Shown here: in pieces, positions 35,704 to 44,007 of the stretch | How positions within the stretch are numbered: position 1 is the stretch's first letter | Layout: each line of letters begins with the position of its first letter | NCBI GenBank assembly: GCA_018401695.1 | Contig: JAGYKD010000001.1 | Coordinates: 1,428,016 to 1,492,015, forward strand | Length of the DNA stretch: 64,000 nucleotides | Direction of reading: 5' to 3' | DNA from: Flavobacteriales bacterium | GTDB taxonomy: Bacteria > Bacteroidota > Bacteroidia > CAIKAF01 | Made by a program: the position numbers and the translations under genes | Notes under the pieces: generated by a model | Told to the model about the DNA's origin: nothing | Databases searched by the model: none | The model's input: the letters and a program-made list of their open reading frames with translations, nothing else

Positions 35704-35742
35704 CCCATGGTTGAAACCATTGCCCAAGGTTACAACGGTGGG
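35704..35742. repeat. Solitary REP doublet resembling the transposase hairpins
   Basis: CCATGGTTGAAACCATTG followed by CCCAAGGTTACAACGGTGGG: two imperfect hairpins. The first has the same TTGAAA loop as the left hairpin of the Y1 transposase element at 44.0 kb. Confidence 0.5.
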
Positions 35743-35809
35743 CCATCATTCAAAAAATATCCCCACGGAGCTTAAGCGCCCCGGTGCAGGCCAATTAGCC
35801 TGCCACAGT

Positions 35810-35926
35810 GGGGTGCTCAGCCGCTGCGGAGGCAAGAGCGACCAGAGGAAGCTCCTTGCCTGCGCATAGCGGCGTAGCTTCCCCACAAGGCAGCTAATGG
35901 CCGGAGACGGATGAGGCGCCCAAAAA
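35810..35926 (-). repeat. Family A inverted repeat, right copy
   Basis: Reverse complement of 28593-28712 at most positions, including GGGCGCC, CCGTCTCCGGCCATTAGCTG and GCTCTTGCC..GCGGCTGAGCACC. With the left copy it brackets the 7.2-kb accessory region. Confidence 0.75.
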
Positions 35927-35990
35927 CCGGAGTTCGTCGATGCCTTGCTATGCTAACCGCAATCCTTTCCTGCCGAGGCAATCAGCATCT

Positions 35991-36238
35991 TGAGACCGTT
36001 GACGGGAGACTATTCTGGCGGCGATCCTGTCCTGACCGCAGCGTCAGGGTTTGCGTTACGGCCAAATCTCAAGTTTTTTATCCTGACCGAAGCGTCAGGG
36101 CTCCTCATTTACAATCAGTAAACTGCGGCCTGCCCTGACCGCAGCGTCAGGGGACTTTCAATTTGTCCGTGCCTTAATCTGCCCCTGACGCCTTGGTCAG
36201 GGACTCCGTCTTGAAAACGCCTCCCGTCAACGGTCTCA
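35991..36238. mobile_element. MITE-like element with 18-base terminal inverted repeats
   Basis: TGAGACCGTTGACGGGAG at 35991-36008 recurs as its exact reverse complement at 36221-36238. The 248 bases between hold no gene but contain four REP-like palindromes (36031-36048, 36082-36099, 36134-36151, and 36184-36201 in opposite orientation). A related 97-base element is at 52714-52810. Confidence 0.7.
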
Positions 36239-36260
36239 TCTTGTTGTCAAGATTGAAAGC

Positions 36261-36278
36261 CCTGACCGAAGCGTCAAT
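36261..36278. repeat. REP-like palindrome, degenerate copy outside the MITE
   Basis: CCTGACCGAAGCGTCAAT, differing from the consensus CCTGACCGMAGCGTCAGG in the last two bases. Confidence 0.45.
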
Positions 36279-36351
36279 GGTTCTATTGGGTATAAATCTC
36301 TGCCATCCGGTGCGCTTAGGCTTGCCGTTTAAGCGATTTGCGACCAAAGGT

Positions 36352-37149
36352 TTAGGGATGAACTCCCGGGGCATAAGCCACAAAGGAGGGCATTTCTACT
36401 CTCGGTAAATCATAGCTCAAAGGAACTCCCTGCTTCCATTCTTCCACTTTTCCGCCGGCGGCCAACACCAAGGCATGCCCGGCCGCCAAATCCCAGGCCG
36501 ACAGGTGCTGAGCTCTGGGATACCATTCGGCCAATCCTGCGGCAATCCATGCAAATTTAAGGGAGCTGCCCACGCGCCGGGTTGGGCCTTCTTGGGCTTT
36601 GGCCCCAAAGTGTTTTTGCATGGCTTCTCCGGAATCTCGGTAATCGCTTCGGCTGGCCAGCATTCCCGACTTTGCGGGTCGCTTGGTTTGGTGTCGGTGT
36701 TCTTGGCTTAGTTCCCAGGATTGGTGCAGGTTCCAATGCCAAAGCCCTTGACCGGGCCATCCCAGCCAGGCCCCTCCCGGAAAGGATTCGAGCGCAGGGG
36801 CAATAAGCAAACCCAACACCGGATTTCCGTGCTGCACCAGGGCAATGTTTACGGTAAATTCATTGGTACGGTTTACAAAATCTCGGGTGCCGTCGATGGG
36901 GTCTACCACCCAGTACATGGGCGCTTTGGTTTTTGGATCAAAGGCGGCAAAACTCTCTTCCGTAATCATTGGAATGCCGGTAGGAGCCAGGGTGTCCCGA
37001 ATGATGTTGTCGGCCTCCATGTCGGCCTTGGTTACGGGACTGTCGTCGGCTTTGTAAATTACTTCAAATGGGGTTTGGTATATGTCCATTATGCGCCGGG
37101 AAGCGTTTCTGCCGGCCTGCAAAACCAAGGGAATCCAGGACTCAATCAT
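36352..37149 (-). CDS. cysQ: 3'(2'),5'-bisphosphate nucleotidase CysQ
   Basis: 265 aa of the inositol-monophosphatase superfamily. Metal- and substrate-binding motifs are SPVTKADMEAD, ITEES, WVVDPIDGTRDFVNRTNEFT (the Asp-Pro-Ile-Asp-Gly-Thr signature) and AWDLAAGHALVLAAGG near the C-terminus. CysQ removes the 3'-phosphate of PAP, the by-product of sulfate activation. Family length is normal. It overlaps the 3' end of the next upstream gene (amidohydrolase) by 8 bases, so they share a transcript, although no functional link is evident. Confidence 0.9.
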   Translation of the reverse strand: MIESWIPLVLQAGRNASRRIMDIYQTPFEVIYKADDSPVTKADMEADNIIRDTLAPTGIPMITEESFAAFDPKTKAPMYWVVDPIDGTRDFVNRTNEFTVNIALVQHGNPVLGLLIAPALESFPGGAWLGWPGQGLWHWNLHQSWELSQEHRHQTKRPAKSGMLASRSDYRDSGEAMQKHFGAKAQEGPTRRVGSSLKFAWIAAGLAEWYPRAQHLSAWDLAAGHALVLAAGGKVEEWKQGVPLSYDLPRVEMPSFVAYAPGVHP

Positions 37150-38389
37150 AGGACTCTTTCAGTCGTTCTTGTGGCCCCGTCAGGTTGATGGATTTTCCTT
37201 GAATCCACACGCCTTTCATGTCCAAACTTTTGGGTTCGAAGGGGCTTCCCTGGCAGAGAAAAAAGCTGGCTTCTTTGCCTACTTCCAGGCTGCCGATTTG
37301 GGCATTCAATCCAAGTACTTTGGCGGGATTGGAGGTGAGCAGGGGAAGAATTTGGGCTTCGGTGAGTCCGTAGCGCATTAAACTACCGGCCATAAAGCCA
37401 AGGTTTCGGCCGCCCATGGCCTCCATATCGCCTTCGTAGTCCAGCATTACAGGAATTCCTTCTTGAATTAAATGGATGGCGTCTTTCCAACGGTGCATGG
37501 GGTCGGCATCCGAAGCATAGGGCAATTCCCAAATGCGCGAAAGCAGCACCGGAATGTTACGGGCTTTTAGTTCGGGCAATAAGGGCATTGGGTCAAAGCA
37601 ATCGACCAAAGCCCAGCGGATGTTGGGTCTGGTATCGAGCCAGGCCATGGCTTCCAGGGCTTCACGGGCTCCGGACGCATGCAGCATGAGCAGTTGTTCT
37701 CCCGAAATAACCTTGCGCCAGACCTCATAGGCTTGTCCCAGGCGTCCGGCTTGGGCATCGGCCAGGGTTTCTTCCAATTGCCGGAGGCGTTCTTTGCGGA
37801 TTTGGCTGCGTTTGCTCCAGACTTTATTGGCTTTTGGGTCTCCTTCGATGTGTTCGGGGCTAAAGTCCGGCCAAAACACATGCAAGGCGGCCTCCGGTGA
37901 CAAAGCGGCCTGAGTCCAGGGCTTTCCGTTCAAGCGCAAAACCGAAGATTGGCCGCTAACCATTCCCCCTTTGGGCGTAGATTCTACAAACAAAACTCCA
38001 TTTTGTACCAAGGTGGGTAGGATGCGCGAAGCGGCATTGAAGGCAATGCCTGCCCGAACTTCCGGGGTGAAGGGACCCGTTTCGTCGTAGTCCAGGGTGG
38101 CCCTTACGGCATCGGTCTCGGTAAGTCCGGCGATGTTGTTCATCAACAAAAATCCGGGGTATAGGTGAAGTCCATCCCCTTCAACTACTGTAGTATATTC
38201 TGCCCGTGTAGTTTGGGGCTTTCCAAGATCAATGAGGTCGGCAATGCGTCCATTTTCTACCACCAAAATGCCTTTTTCAATGGTTTGTCCGTTGCCCAAA
38301 TGCAGGGTGGCTCCTTCCACAGCAAAGCTTTGAGCCGCAAGGTGCACTGCGCAGGCGAGGAGAATAAGGAGCTTAATGTAGGTCTTCAC
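37142..38389 (-). CDS. Secreted amidohydrolase family protein (single domain)
   Basis: 415 aa. A signal peptide ends at HLAAQS (residue 20). The composite beta-domain starts ATLHLGNGQTIEKGILVVENGRI, and the end has LTSNPAKVLGLNAQIGSLEVGKEASFFL, the usual closing block of metal-dependent amidohydrolases. The canonical HxH metal motif is not obvious, since the expected segment reads LHLYPGFLLMNNIAGL. It may therefore be a non-catalytic or altered partner of the larger amidohydrolase just upstream, which it overlaps by 17 bases. Confidence 0.82.
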   Translation of the reverse strand: MKTYIKLLILLACAVHLAAQSFAVEGATLHLGNGQTIEKGILVVENGRIADLIDLGKPQTTRAEYTTVVEGDGLHLYPGFLLMNNIAGLTETDAVRATLDYDETGPFTPEVRAGIAFNAASRILPTLVQNGVLFVESTPKGGMVSGQSSVLRLNGKPWTQAALSPEAALHVFWPDFSPEHIEGDPKANKVWSKRSQIRKERLRQLEETLADAQAGRLGQAYEVWRKVISGEQLLMLHASGAREALEAMAWLDTRPNIRWALVDCFDPMPLLPELKARNIPVLLSRIWELPYASDADPMHRWKDAIHLIQEGIPVMLDYEGDMEAMGGRNLGFMAGSLMRYGLTEAQILPLLTSNPAKVLGLNAQIGSLEVGKEASFFLCQGSPFEPKSLDMKGVWIQGKSINLTGPQERLKESYD

Positions 38390-41339
38390 AATGGTAAGGT
38401 ATTACAAGTTTTGGCTTCACCGGCCGTGTTTTTTCGCCTTTTTCTGCGGCTTGGAGCATTTTACGTTCCAGCAATGCGCGGTCTTTTTGGCTGCGTTCCA
38501 AAAGGGTTTCGTGTCTTTTTTGATCGAAAAGGGCTTTTCCGTCTACCCAAGTGGTTTTGGGCCGAGCCGTAACGGACATGGGGTGGGCATCCCACCAGAC
38601 CAAATCGGCGTCCATTCCCGGTTCAATTTTTCCAAGCCGATGGTCCAAGCCCAGCATCTTGGCGGGGTTTAGGGTCACCATTTTCCAGGCGTTTTCTTCG
38701 CTGAGTTTGCTGTAGCGCACCATTTTAGCGGCTTCTAGATTGAGTCGGGTGCCCATGGCGGCATCGTCGGAATTTAGGGCGGTAAGTACCCCTGCTTGCA
38801 ACATAAGTCCGGCATTGTAGGGAATGGCATCGCGGACTTCTTCTTTATAGGCCCACCAATCGGAGAAGGTGGAACCGGCAGCCCCGTGTTCGGCCATTTC
38901 TTTGGCCACCTTATAGCCTTCCAAAACGTGGGTAAAGGTGCGGATTCTAAAGCCCAGGGATTCGGCCAGGCGCATGAGCATAAGAATTTCGCTGGCCACA
39001 TAGGAATGGCAGGTTATGAAACGCTTTCCGGCTACAATTTCGCGGAGGGCTTCTTCTTGAAACGAAAACGGCTTTTCCGGATCGTTTTTGAGGGCTTGAA
39101 TGAACTGCTCCCGGATAAAGGTTTCGACTCCCATGCGGGTTTGCGGATAGCGAATCACGAATTTTTCGCCCCAATTGGATTGCTTTACGTTTTCGCCTAA
39201 GGCAAATTTGATGAAGGGAGGCGCGTCTTGAATGAGCATTTCTTCGGCGGTGCTTCCCCAGCGCATTTTAACGATGGCCGATTGTCCTCCCATGGGATTG
39301 GCGGAGCCGTGCAAAAGTTGGGCGGCGGTAACTCCGGCCGCCAACTGGCGGTATATGTTTGGGTCTTCGGGATTGAGCCCATCGCGCATGCGTACCTCGG
39401 CGCTTATGGCGTTTCCCGATTCGTTGACGCCATGCCTTAGCGCAATATGGGAATGTTCGTCGATGATGCCGGTGGTGAGGTGTTGTCCTTGCAGGTCCAC
39501 TTCTTTTACCCCCGGGGCTTTGAGGTCCCGGCCAACCGCCTTTATTTTTCCATTGGAAATCCACACATCGCCGTTGGTTTGTATGCCTGCTTCTGTGTTG
39601 GTCCAAACGGTGGCATTACGCAAAACCAAGTCTTGGGCCGGAGGGAGGGAGTCTTGAGCAAAACCGAAGGGATGAAATGGATAATAAATGGGTCCGGTGA
39701 GCAGTTCGGGCAAATACAGCATGCGGTCGTCGGGTAAGGTGTCCGGTTCCGGACGATCGTAGGGCTTGGCGAATCCTTTACGTTCGAGTTTAATGGTATG
39801 TATTTTATTGCCGGGAAGCCGCACTATTCCTGTCCACAGGCTATCGTTTTTTTGTTGGAGACTCCATTGCACATAGCCTTGAAGTGCTAGCGACTCCATG
39901 GTTCCTGAAAGCAAGCCCGACTGCCAATTTAAGTTGACCGAAACGCCTTGTGCCGGGTTTGGAAAAAATTCTCCTGCAGGCGCGTAAGGGTTGCCTTTGA
40001 TATCGAAGCGTTTTTGATGGGCAAAGTCTACATCCGGAGCTATAATGGTGTATTGACCTCCAACGATGTGGGGGAGCATTTCTTTTTCATAGAATAAGGT
40101 GCCGCGCACCACATGCAAAACTACTTCTGCTTTGGGGTCGGTAAAAATATCTCCGGAACTTAAAAAGAAGCTGGCTTGCTTGCCGGGTTCCAGGCTTCCT
40201 ATTTGGCGATCTAAGCCGAGCCATTGGGCGGGGACCAAGGTTAGGGCTCTAAGCAAATAAGTTTTGCTTGCTCCGGCGGCGTGGAGTTTGCGCAAATGGG
40301 CAAAAAGTTCGCTTCGGCGCTTGCCGGGATATAGGGCAATTTCTTTTCCGAGGCGCTCAAACATGGCCGCAGCGGTGGGAGCCATTTCCCAATGTTTCAT
40401 GTAGGAAAAGTCGCCGCGGTTGGCCAAAAGCGGTTCTTGCAAATTCAATGGATAGGGCAGGGAGGCCGGGAGGGCGAGCCTATAGGCCTCGTTTAGGAAC
40501 AGATCGGGCCGTTGGTACGCATCTCCGGCGTCCAAATAAATGATTGTATGGTCTTTGCCCAACAAATTATTCCACAATACCAAATCCCATTTGCTGCGTG
40601 CCTGCACCAATGAAGTTTTGTTTTTTGCTTTTCTGTAGGCTTGGAATACCAAGGCATGGTTGTTTTTTTCGGGATGCTGTGCATACCAAGCTTCGTCCAC
40701 CAAAAATTGACGGATAAGGGCATTGGCTCCGGGCAAAGAGCTGGGGTAATCTTGGGTGGAGCTGCCTTTATCAAAAGACCAGGGCAAAAATGCCTCGGCA
40801 TCCATGACGACCGAGGCATCCTTTGGAGCTCCGGAAGAAACCAGGGCGCCAAGTCCTCCCAAAATGCCGTCGTGGGCATGCACCATTTGGTAGCCAATGC
40901 CCCGCTTTCGGGTTTCCTGCCAATCGCTTTCTTGCGCTTTAATATGGTCTGCAGCCCTTTGGTCGGGCCGAATGGCATCGTTGGTGTAATATAGATTGGG
41001 GTCGCGCTTGGGTTCCGGTTGTGGGCCATCTTTGTGGGGCTTGGCAGCTTCGGCTAGACCTAAATTGCTGTTGAGGTCAATAAAGCTGGGGTACAAATGC
41101 AAACCCGGGGCGCGAATAACCCGAATGCCTTTAGGTAGGGGCTCATTGCTGATACGGACCAGGTGTTGCCCTTGAAAAATAACGGAGGCGCCGCTTAGCT
41201 CTCGGCCATCGGGTTGGTGGATGCAAGCCCCAACAATGGCAAGGGGCACTTCGCTGTGGGCCTGAATGGCAGGTTGTTGGGCTTTGGCCGGTTGCAGGCA
41301 GCAAATTCCAATCAAGCCTAGTAAAAAACGTGCATACAT
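38373..41339 (-). CDS. Large secreted protein with two amidohydrolase-like domains
   Basis: 988 aa. A signal peptide ends near QPAKAQQ (residue 21). The first amidohydrolase-like half (about 30-440) has LHLYPSFIDLNSNLGLAEA and LGLDRQIGSLEPGKQASFFL but no HxH. The second half (about 580-960) has HLTTGIIDEHSHIALRHGVN (with HSH metal ligands), FITCHSY, RIRTFTHVLEGY, NSDDAAMGTRLN and MLGLDHRLGKIEPGMDADLV, consistent with an active metal site. Imidazolonepropionase or dipeptidase-like substrates are possible. Such double proteins paired with a shorter one recur in Bacteroidota; function unknown. Confidence 0.85.
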   Translation of the reverse strand: MYARFLLGLIGICCLQPAKAQQPAIQAHSEVPLAIVGACIHQPDGRELSGASVIFQGQHLVRISNEPLPKGIRVIRAPGLHLYPSFIDLNSNLGLAEAAKPHKDGPQPEPKRDPNLYYTNDAIRPDQRAADHIKAQESDWQETRKRGIGYQMVHAHDGILGGLGALVSSGAPKDASVVMDAEAFLPWSFDKGSSTQDYPSSLPGANALIRQFLVDEAWYAQHPEKNNHALVFQAYRKAKNKTSLVQARSKWDLVLWNNLLGKDHTIIYLDAGDAYQRPDLFLNEAYRLALPASLPYPLNLQEPLLANRGDFSYMKHWEMAPTAAAMFERLGKEIALYPGKRRSELFAHLRKLHAAGASKTYLLRALTLVPAQWLGLDRQIGSLEPGKQASFFLSSGDIFTDPKAEVVLHVVRGTLFYEKEMLPHIVGGQYTIIAPDVDFAHQKRFDIKGNPYAPAGEFFPNPAQGVSVNLNWQSGLLSGTMESLALQGYVQWSLQQKNDSLWTGIVRLPGNKIHTIKLERKGFAKPYDRPEPDTLPDDRMLYLPELLTGPIYYPFHPFGFAQDSLPPAQDLVLRNATVWTNTEAGIQTNGDVWISNGKIKAVGRDLKAPGVKEVDLQGQHLTTGIIDEHSHIALRHGVNESGNAISAEVRMRDGLNPEDPNIYRQLAAGVTAAQLLHGSANPMGGQSAIVKMRWGSTAEEMLIQDAPPFIKFALGENVKQSNWGEKFVIRYPQTRMGVETFIREQFIQALKNDPEKPFSFQEEALREIVAGKRFITCHSYVASEILMLMRLAESLGFRIRTFTHVLEGYKVAKEMAEHGAAGSTFSDWWAYKEEVRDAIPYNAGLMLQAGVLTALNSDDAAMGTRLNLEAAKMVRYSKLSEENAWKMVTLNPAKMLGLDHRLGKIEPGMDADLVWWDAHPMSVTARPKTTWVDGKALFDQKRHETLLERSQKDRALLERKMLQAAEKGEKTRPVKPKLVIPYHCEDLH

Positions 41340-41410
41340 GCCGCCAAATTACGAGAATCCCCTAGGATGGGGCTCTAATTTTCCGCTAAAAATCCTAAAA
41401 CCTATATAGT

Positions 41411-41584
41411 TTGGCCCCCCGGCCGGGCGGAAGACCCCGCTTGGGCAAAGCAGTGGTTTGTGCGCTGAGGACGGGTGGAGCTATGCGGAACCCGAGCCGA
41501 AGCGTTCACAAGCCCTGTTTTGCACAAGTGAGGCTGGAGCTTGGGCCGGATTGGAAGGGGGAATTTCCATTGGAACCGGGGCCC
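41411..41584 (-). repeat. GC-rich intergenic repeat, family C copy 3
   Basis: Read on the minus strand: GGGCCCCGGTTCCAATGGAA, AATCCGGCCC, the core GGTTCCGCATAGCTCCACC and GGCCGGGGGGCCAAA, in the same order as copy 4 at 61.5 kb. It lies between the divergent amidohydrolase and peptidase genes. Confidence 0.65.
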
Positions 41585-41627
41585 AAAGCTTTGCTATGAA
41601 TATGTATTTTTACTCAAAATTCAATGT

Positions 41628-43781
41628 ATGCGTTTTCTTTTTCTTGCTTTGGTTTTGACGGCGTCGGCGGTGGCTCAGCGGCCGTTTACCTTGGAGGATA
41701 TTTGGGTGAATTATTGGTTTTTTCCGCGAGGCGCAGAGGGCTTTAATGCCACGGCAGATGGCAAGCACTATTTGGCAGAGGACGATGGCGGCTTGGCCAA
41801 GTTTCGGTTCGATGCAGAGGCGCCGGTGGCCGCTTACCGCTTTACCTTGGAGGGTCGGCCTCTAGATGGCTTTGACAGCTACCGTCTTTCATCGGACGAG
41901 AAAAAGGTTTTGTTGGCTACGGAAACGGAATCGATTTATCGGTATTCGTCGCGTTCGGTGTATTTGGTGGGGGATCTGGTGGATGGAGCGTTGCGGCCAT
42001 TGACCGAGGGGCAAAAAGTGCGCTATGCTGATTTTTCGCCCGACGGGAAGCATGTGAGCTATGTGAGTGGCAATAATTTATATATTAAGAGTTTAGAAGA
42101 CAATACTTTACGTCAAATCACAGAAGATGGAAAAGTCAACTCCATTATTAATGGGGCTTCGGATTGGGTGTATGAGGAGGAGTTTGAATTGGTGCAGGCG
42201 TATGACTGGTCGCCCTCTTCTACCTATTTGGCCTATTTAAAGTTTGACGAGTCGGAGGTTCCGGAGTTTGCCATGCCCATGTTTGGCGGCGGTTTGTATC
42301 CGGAAAACTATGTGTTTAAGTACCCCAAAGTGGGCGAAAAGAATGCGGTGGTGAGCGCTTGGGTGCATCATTTGGCCTCCGGTAAAGCCGTGCAGGTTTC
42401 GCTTCCCTCCGATATAGAGTATTTGCCAAGGCTTTGGTGGACGCCCGACGACCGCTTGGTGTTGCTGGTGATGAACCGATTGCAAAACCACCTGCGGTTG
42501 CTTTTGGCCAATCCGGCAAGCGGCAGTACGCGCGTTATTTGGGAGGAGCGCAGCGATACCTATTTGGAACTGCCGGAAGATCCGGTCTTTTTGGCCGGCA
42601 GCAGCCGTTACTTGCTCACCAGCGAAAAGAGCGGTTTTAAGCATTTGTATTTGAATGATTTTGAGAAGCAAAGCTCGGAAGCTCTGACCCAAGGGAATTG
42701 GGAGATTCGAGACTTTTTGGGGTTCCATGAAGGAAGGAAGGAGGCGCTGTACACCTCCACCGAAACCGGTTCTATGGAAACGCAGTTGTTTGCGGTGAGT
42801 TTGAAGGGTAAGAAACGGCAAATTACCCAAGCCCCGGGGACGCATGATATTTCTTGGAGTGGCGATTATTTCGTGGATAATTACAGCCGTGCGCATTTGC
42901 CTTATCGATCCGTCTTGTATGATCTGGACGGAAAGGAATTGCGGGCGCTCAATCAAGAGTCGTATGAAATATACCAAAAGTTGTATACCGAGCAGTTGCA
43001 GTTGAAGCCGCCGGTTTTCTTTTCCGCTCCTGCTGCGGATGGCAGTTCATTGAATGCCTTTGCCATTTATCCCCCAAATTTTGATTCGAGCAAGACCTAT
43101 CCTGTACTCATGTATGTGTACGGAGGTCCCGGAAGTCAGGAAGTTACGGATGGTTGGATGGGTCCCAACTACGGATGGTTTCAATACCTGAGCACCCGTG
43201 GCGTGGTGGTGGTTTGCGCCGATAACCGGGGCACGGGTGGTCGCGGCAAAGCTTTTCGCGATATTACCTACGGCCGACTGGGAGAAATTGAAACCAGGGA
43301 TCAACTAAATGTAGCGCGCTGGCTGCAAGCTAAGTCTTGGGTCAAAGACGATGCCATAGCCATGTTTGGCTGGAGTTACGGCGGTTACATGACGGCCTTG
43401 TGTACTTTTCAGGGGAGCGATGTGTTGAGCGCCGGAATCAGTGTGGCGCCGGTGACCAATTGGAGGTTTTACGACAATATTTACACCGAGCGCTACATGG
43501 GAACCATGCAAACCAATCCCAAAGGCTTTGATAAGCAAGCTCCCATACGATTTGCAGATAAACTTAAGGGAGATTTTTTATTGATTCACGGTAGCGCCGA
43601 CGACAATGTGCACTGGCAAAACACGGCAGAGCTAAGCATGGCTTTGATTCAGGCGAACAAGGACTTTGAGCAATTCATTTATCCGGACAAGAACCATGGC
43701 ATTTATGGCGGGAATACCCGCTTGCATTTGTACCGAATGATGACCCGGTTTTTGGAGGAGAAGGTGGGGATGATGAGGTAA
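41628..43781 (+). CDS. Dipeptidyl peptidase IV-type S9 family peptidase
   Basis: 717 aa from the ATG at 41628, chosen because MRFLFLALVLTASAVAQ is a clear signal peptide (the open frame begins 29 codons earlier). An N-terminal beta-propeller (DPPIV_N, about 80-440, with WVYEEEFELVQAYDWSPSS including the substrate-binding Glu pair) is followed by an alpha/beta hydrolase domain. The triad is Ser in GWSYGGYM, Asp in HGSADDNVH and His in KNHGIYGG. It would cleave X-Pro or X-Ala dipeptides from oligopeptides in the periplasm, complementing the two POT dipeptide/tripeptide transporters 0.9 kb downstream. Confidence 0.93.
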   Translation: MRFLFLALVLTASAVAQRPFTLEDIWVNYWFFPRGAEGFNATADGKHYLAEDDGGLAKFRFDAEAPVAAYRFTLEGRPLDGFDSYRLSSDEKKVLLATETESIYRYSSRSVYLVGDLVDGALRPLTEGQKVRYADFSPDGKHVSYVSGNNLYIKSLEDNTLRQITEDGKVNSIINGASDWVYEEEFELVQAYDWSPSSTYLAYLKFDESEVPEFAMPMFGGGLYPENYVFKYPKVGEKNAVVSAWVHHLASGKAVQVSLPSDIEYLPRLWWTPDDRLVLLVMNRLQNHLRLLLANPASGSTRVIWEERSDTYLELPEDPVFLAGSSRYLLTSEKSGFKHLYLNDFEKQSSEALTQGNWEIRDFLGFHEGRKEALYTSTETGSMETQLFAVSLKGKKRQITQAPGTHDISWSGDYFVDNYSRAHLPYRSVLYDLDGKELRALNQESYEIYQKLYTEQLQLKPPVFFSAPAADGSSLNAFAIYPPNFDSSKTYPVLMYVYGGPGSQEVTDGWMGPNYGWFQYLSTRGVVVVCADNRGTGGRGKAFRDITYGRLGEIETRDQLNVARWLQAKSWVKDDAIAMFGWSYGGYMTALCTFQGSDVLSAGISVAPVTNWRFYDNIYTERYMGTMQTNPKGFDKQAPIRFADKLKGDFLLIHGSADDNVHWQNTAELSMALIQANKDFEQFIYPDKNHGIYGGNTRLHLYRMMTRFLEEKVGMMR

Positions 43782-43801
43782 AGACGGGTTGCCCCCGTCT
43801 C
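43772..43801 (+). repeat. 30-base repeat, copy 2
   Basis: GATGAGGTAAAGACGGG then TTGCCCCCGTCTC, 27 of 30 bases identical to 28001-28030. Here it includes the stop codon of the peptidase gene and forms a small hairpin (AGACGGG / CCCGTCT). Confidence 0.6.
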
Positions 43802-43859
43802 TGAGTGTTGCATGATGCATAATTAACCGCACACCGTTGAACCTCCACGTTTGGTTGGG

Positions 43860-44003
43860 GGCGCCTTATCCTGCTGTCAGCGGTAGTGCCCCCTCTCCGG
43901 CCCACGGTCTGCGGCCGCTCCGGGGTCTTCGTTCCTCAGCCTCCTCGCCTGGCCGCATACCGGGGCCGGAGAAGGGGTCAGCTACCTGCTTCCATCAGGG
44001 GCG
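43860..44003 (+). repeat. Family B repeat, left copy
   Basis: About 144 bases with GCCTTATCCTGCTGTCAGCG, CGGCCGCTCCGGGGTCTTCG, TTCCTCAGCCTCCTCGCC and TCAGCTACCTGCTTCCATCA. It is matched at roughly nine bases in ten by the reverse complement of 61831-61973. It abuts the left hairpin of the transposase element. Confidence 0.8.
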
Positions 44004-44007
44004 TGTG

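Noticed and set aside
36031-36201. CRISPR-like spaced repeats
   Set aside because: Repeats are 18-base palindromes with irregular spacing and in both orientations, better explained as REP-like elements inside an inverted-repeat-bounded element.
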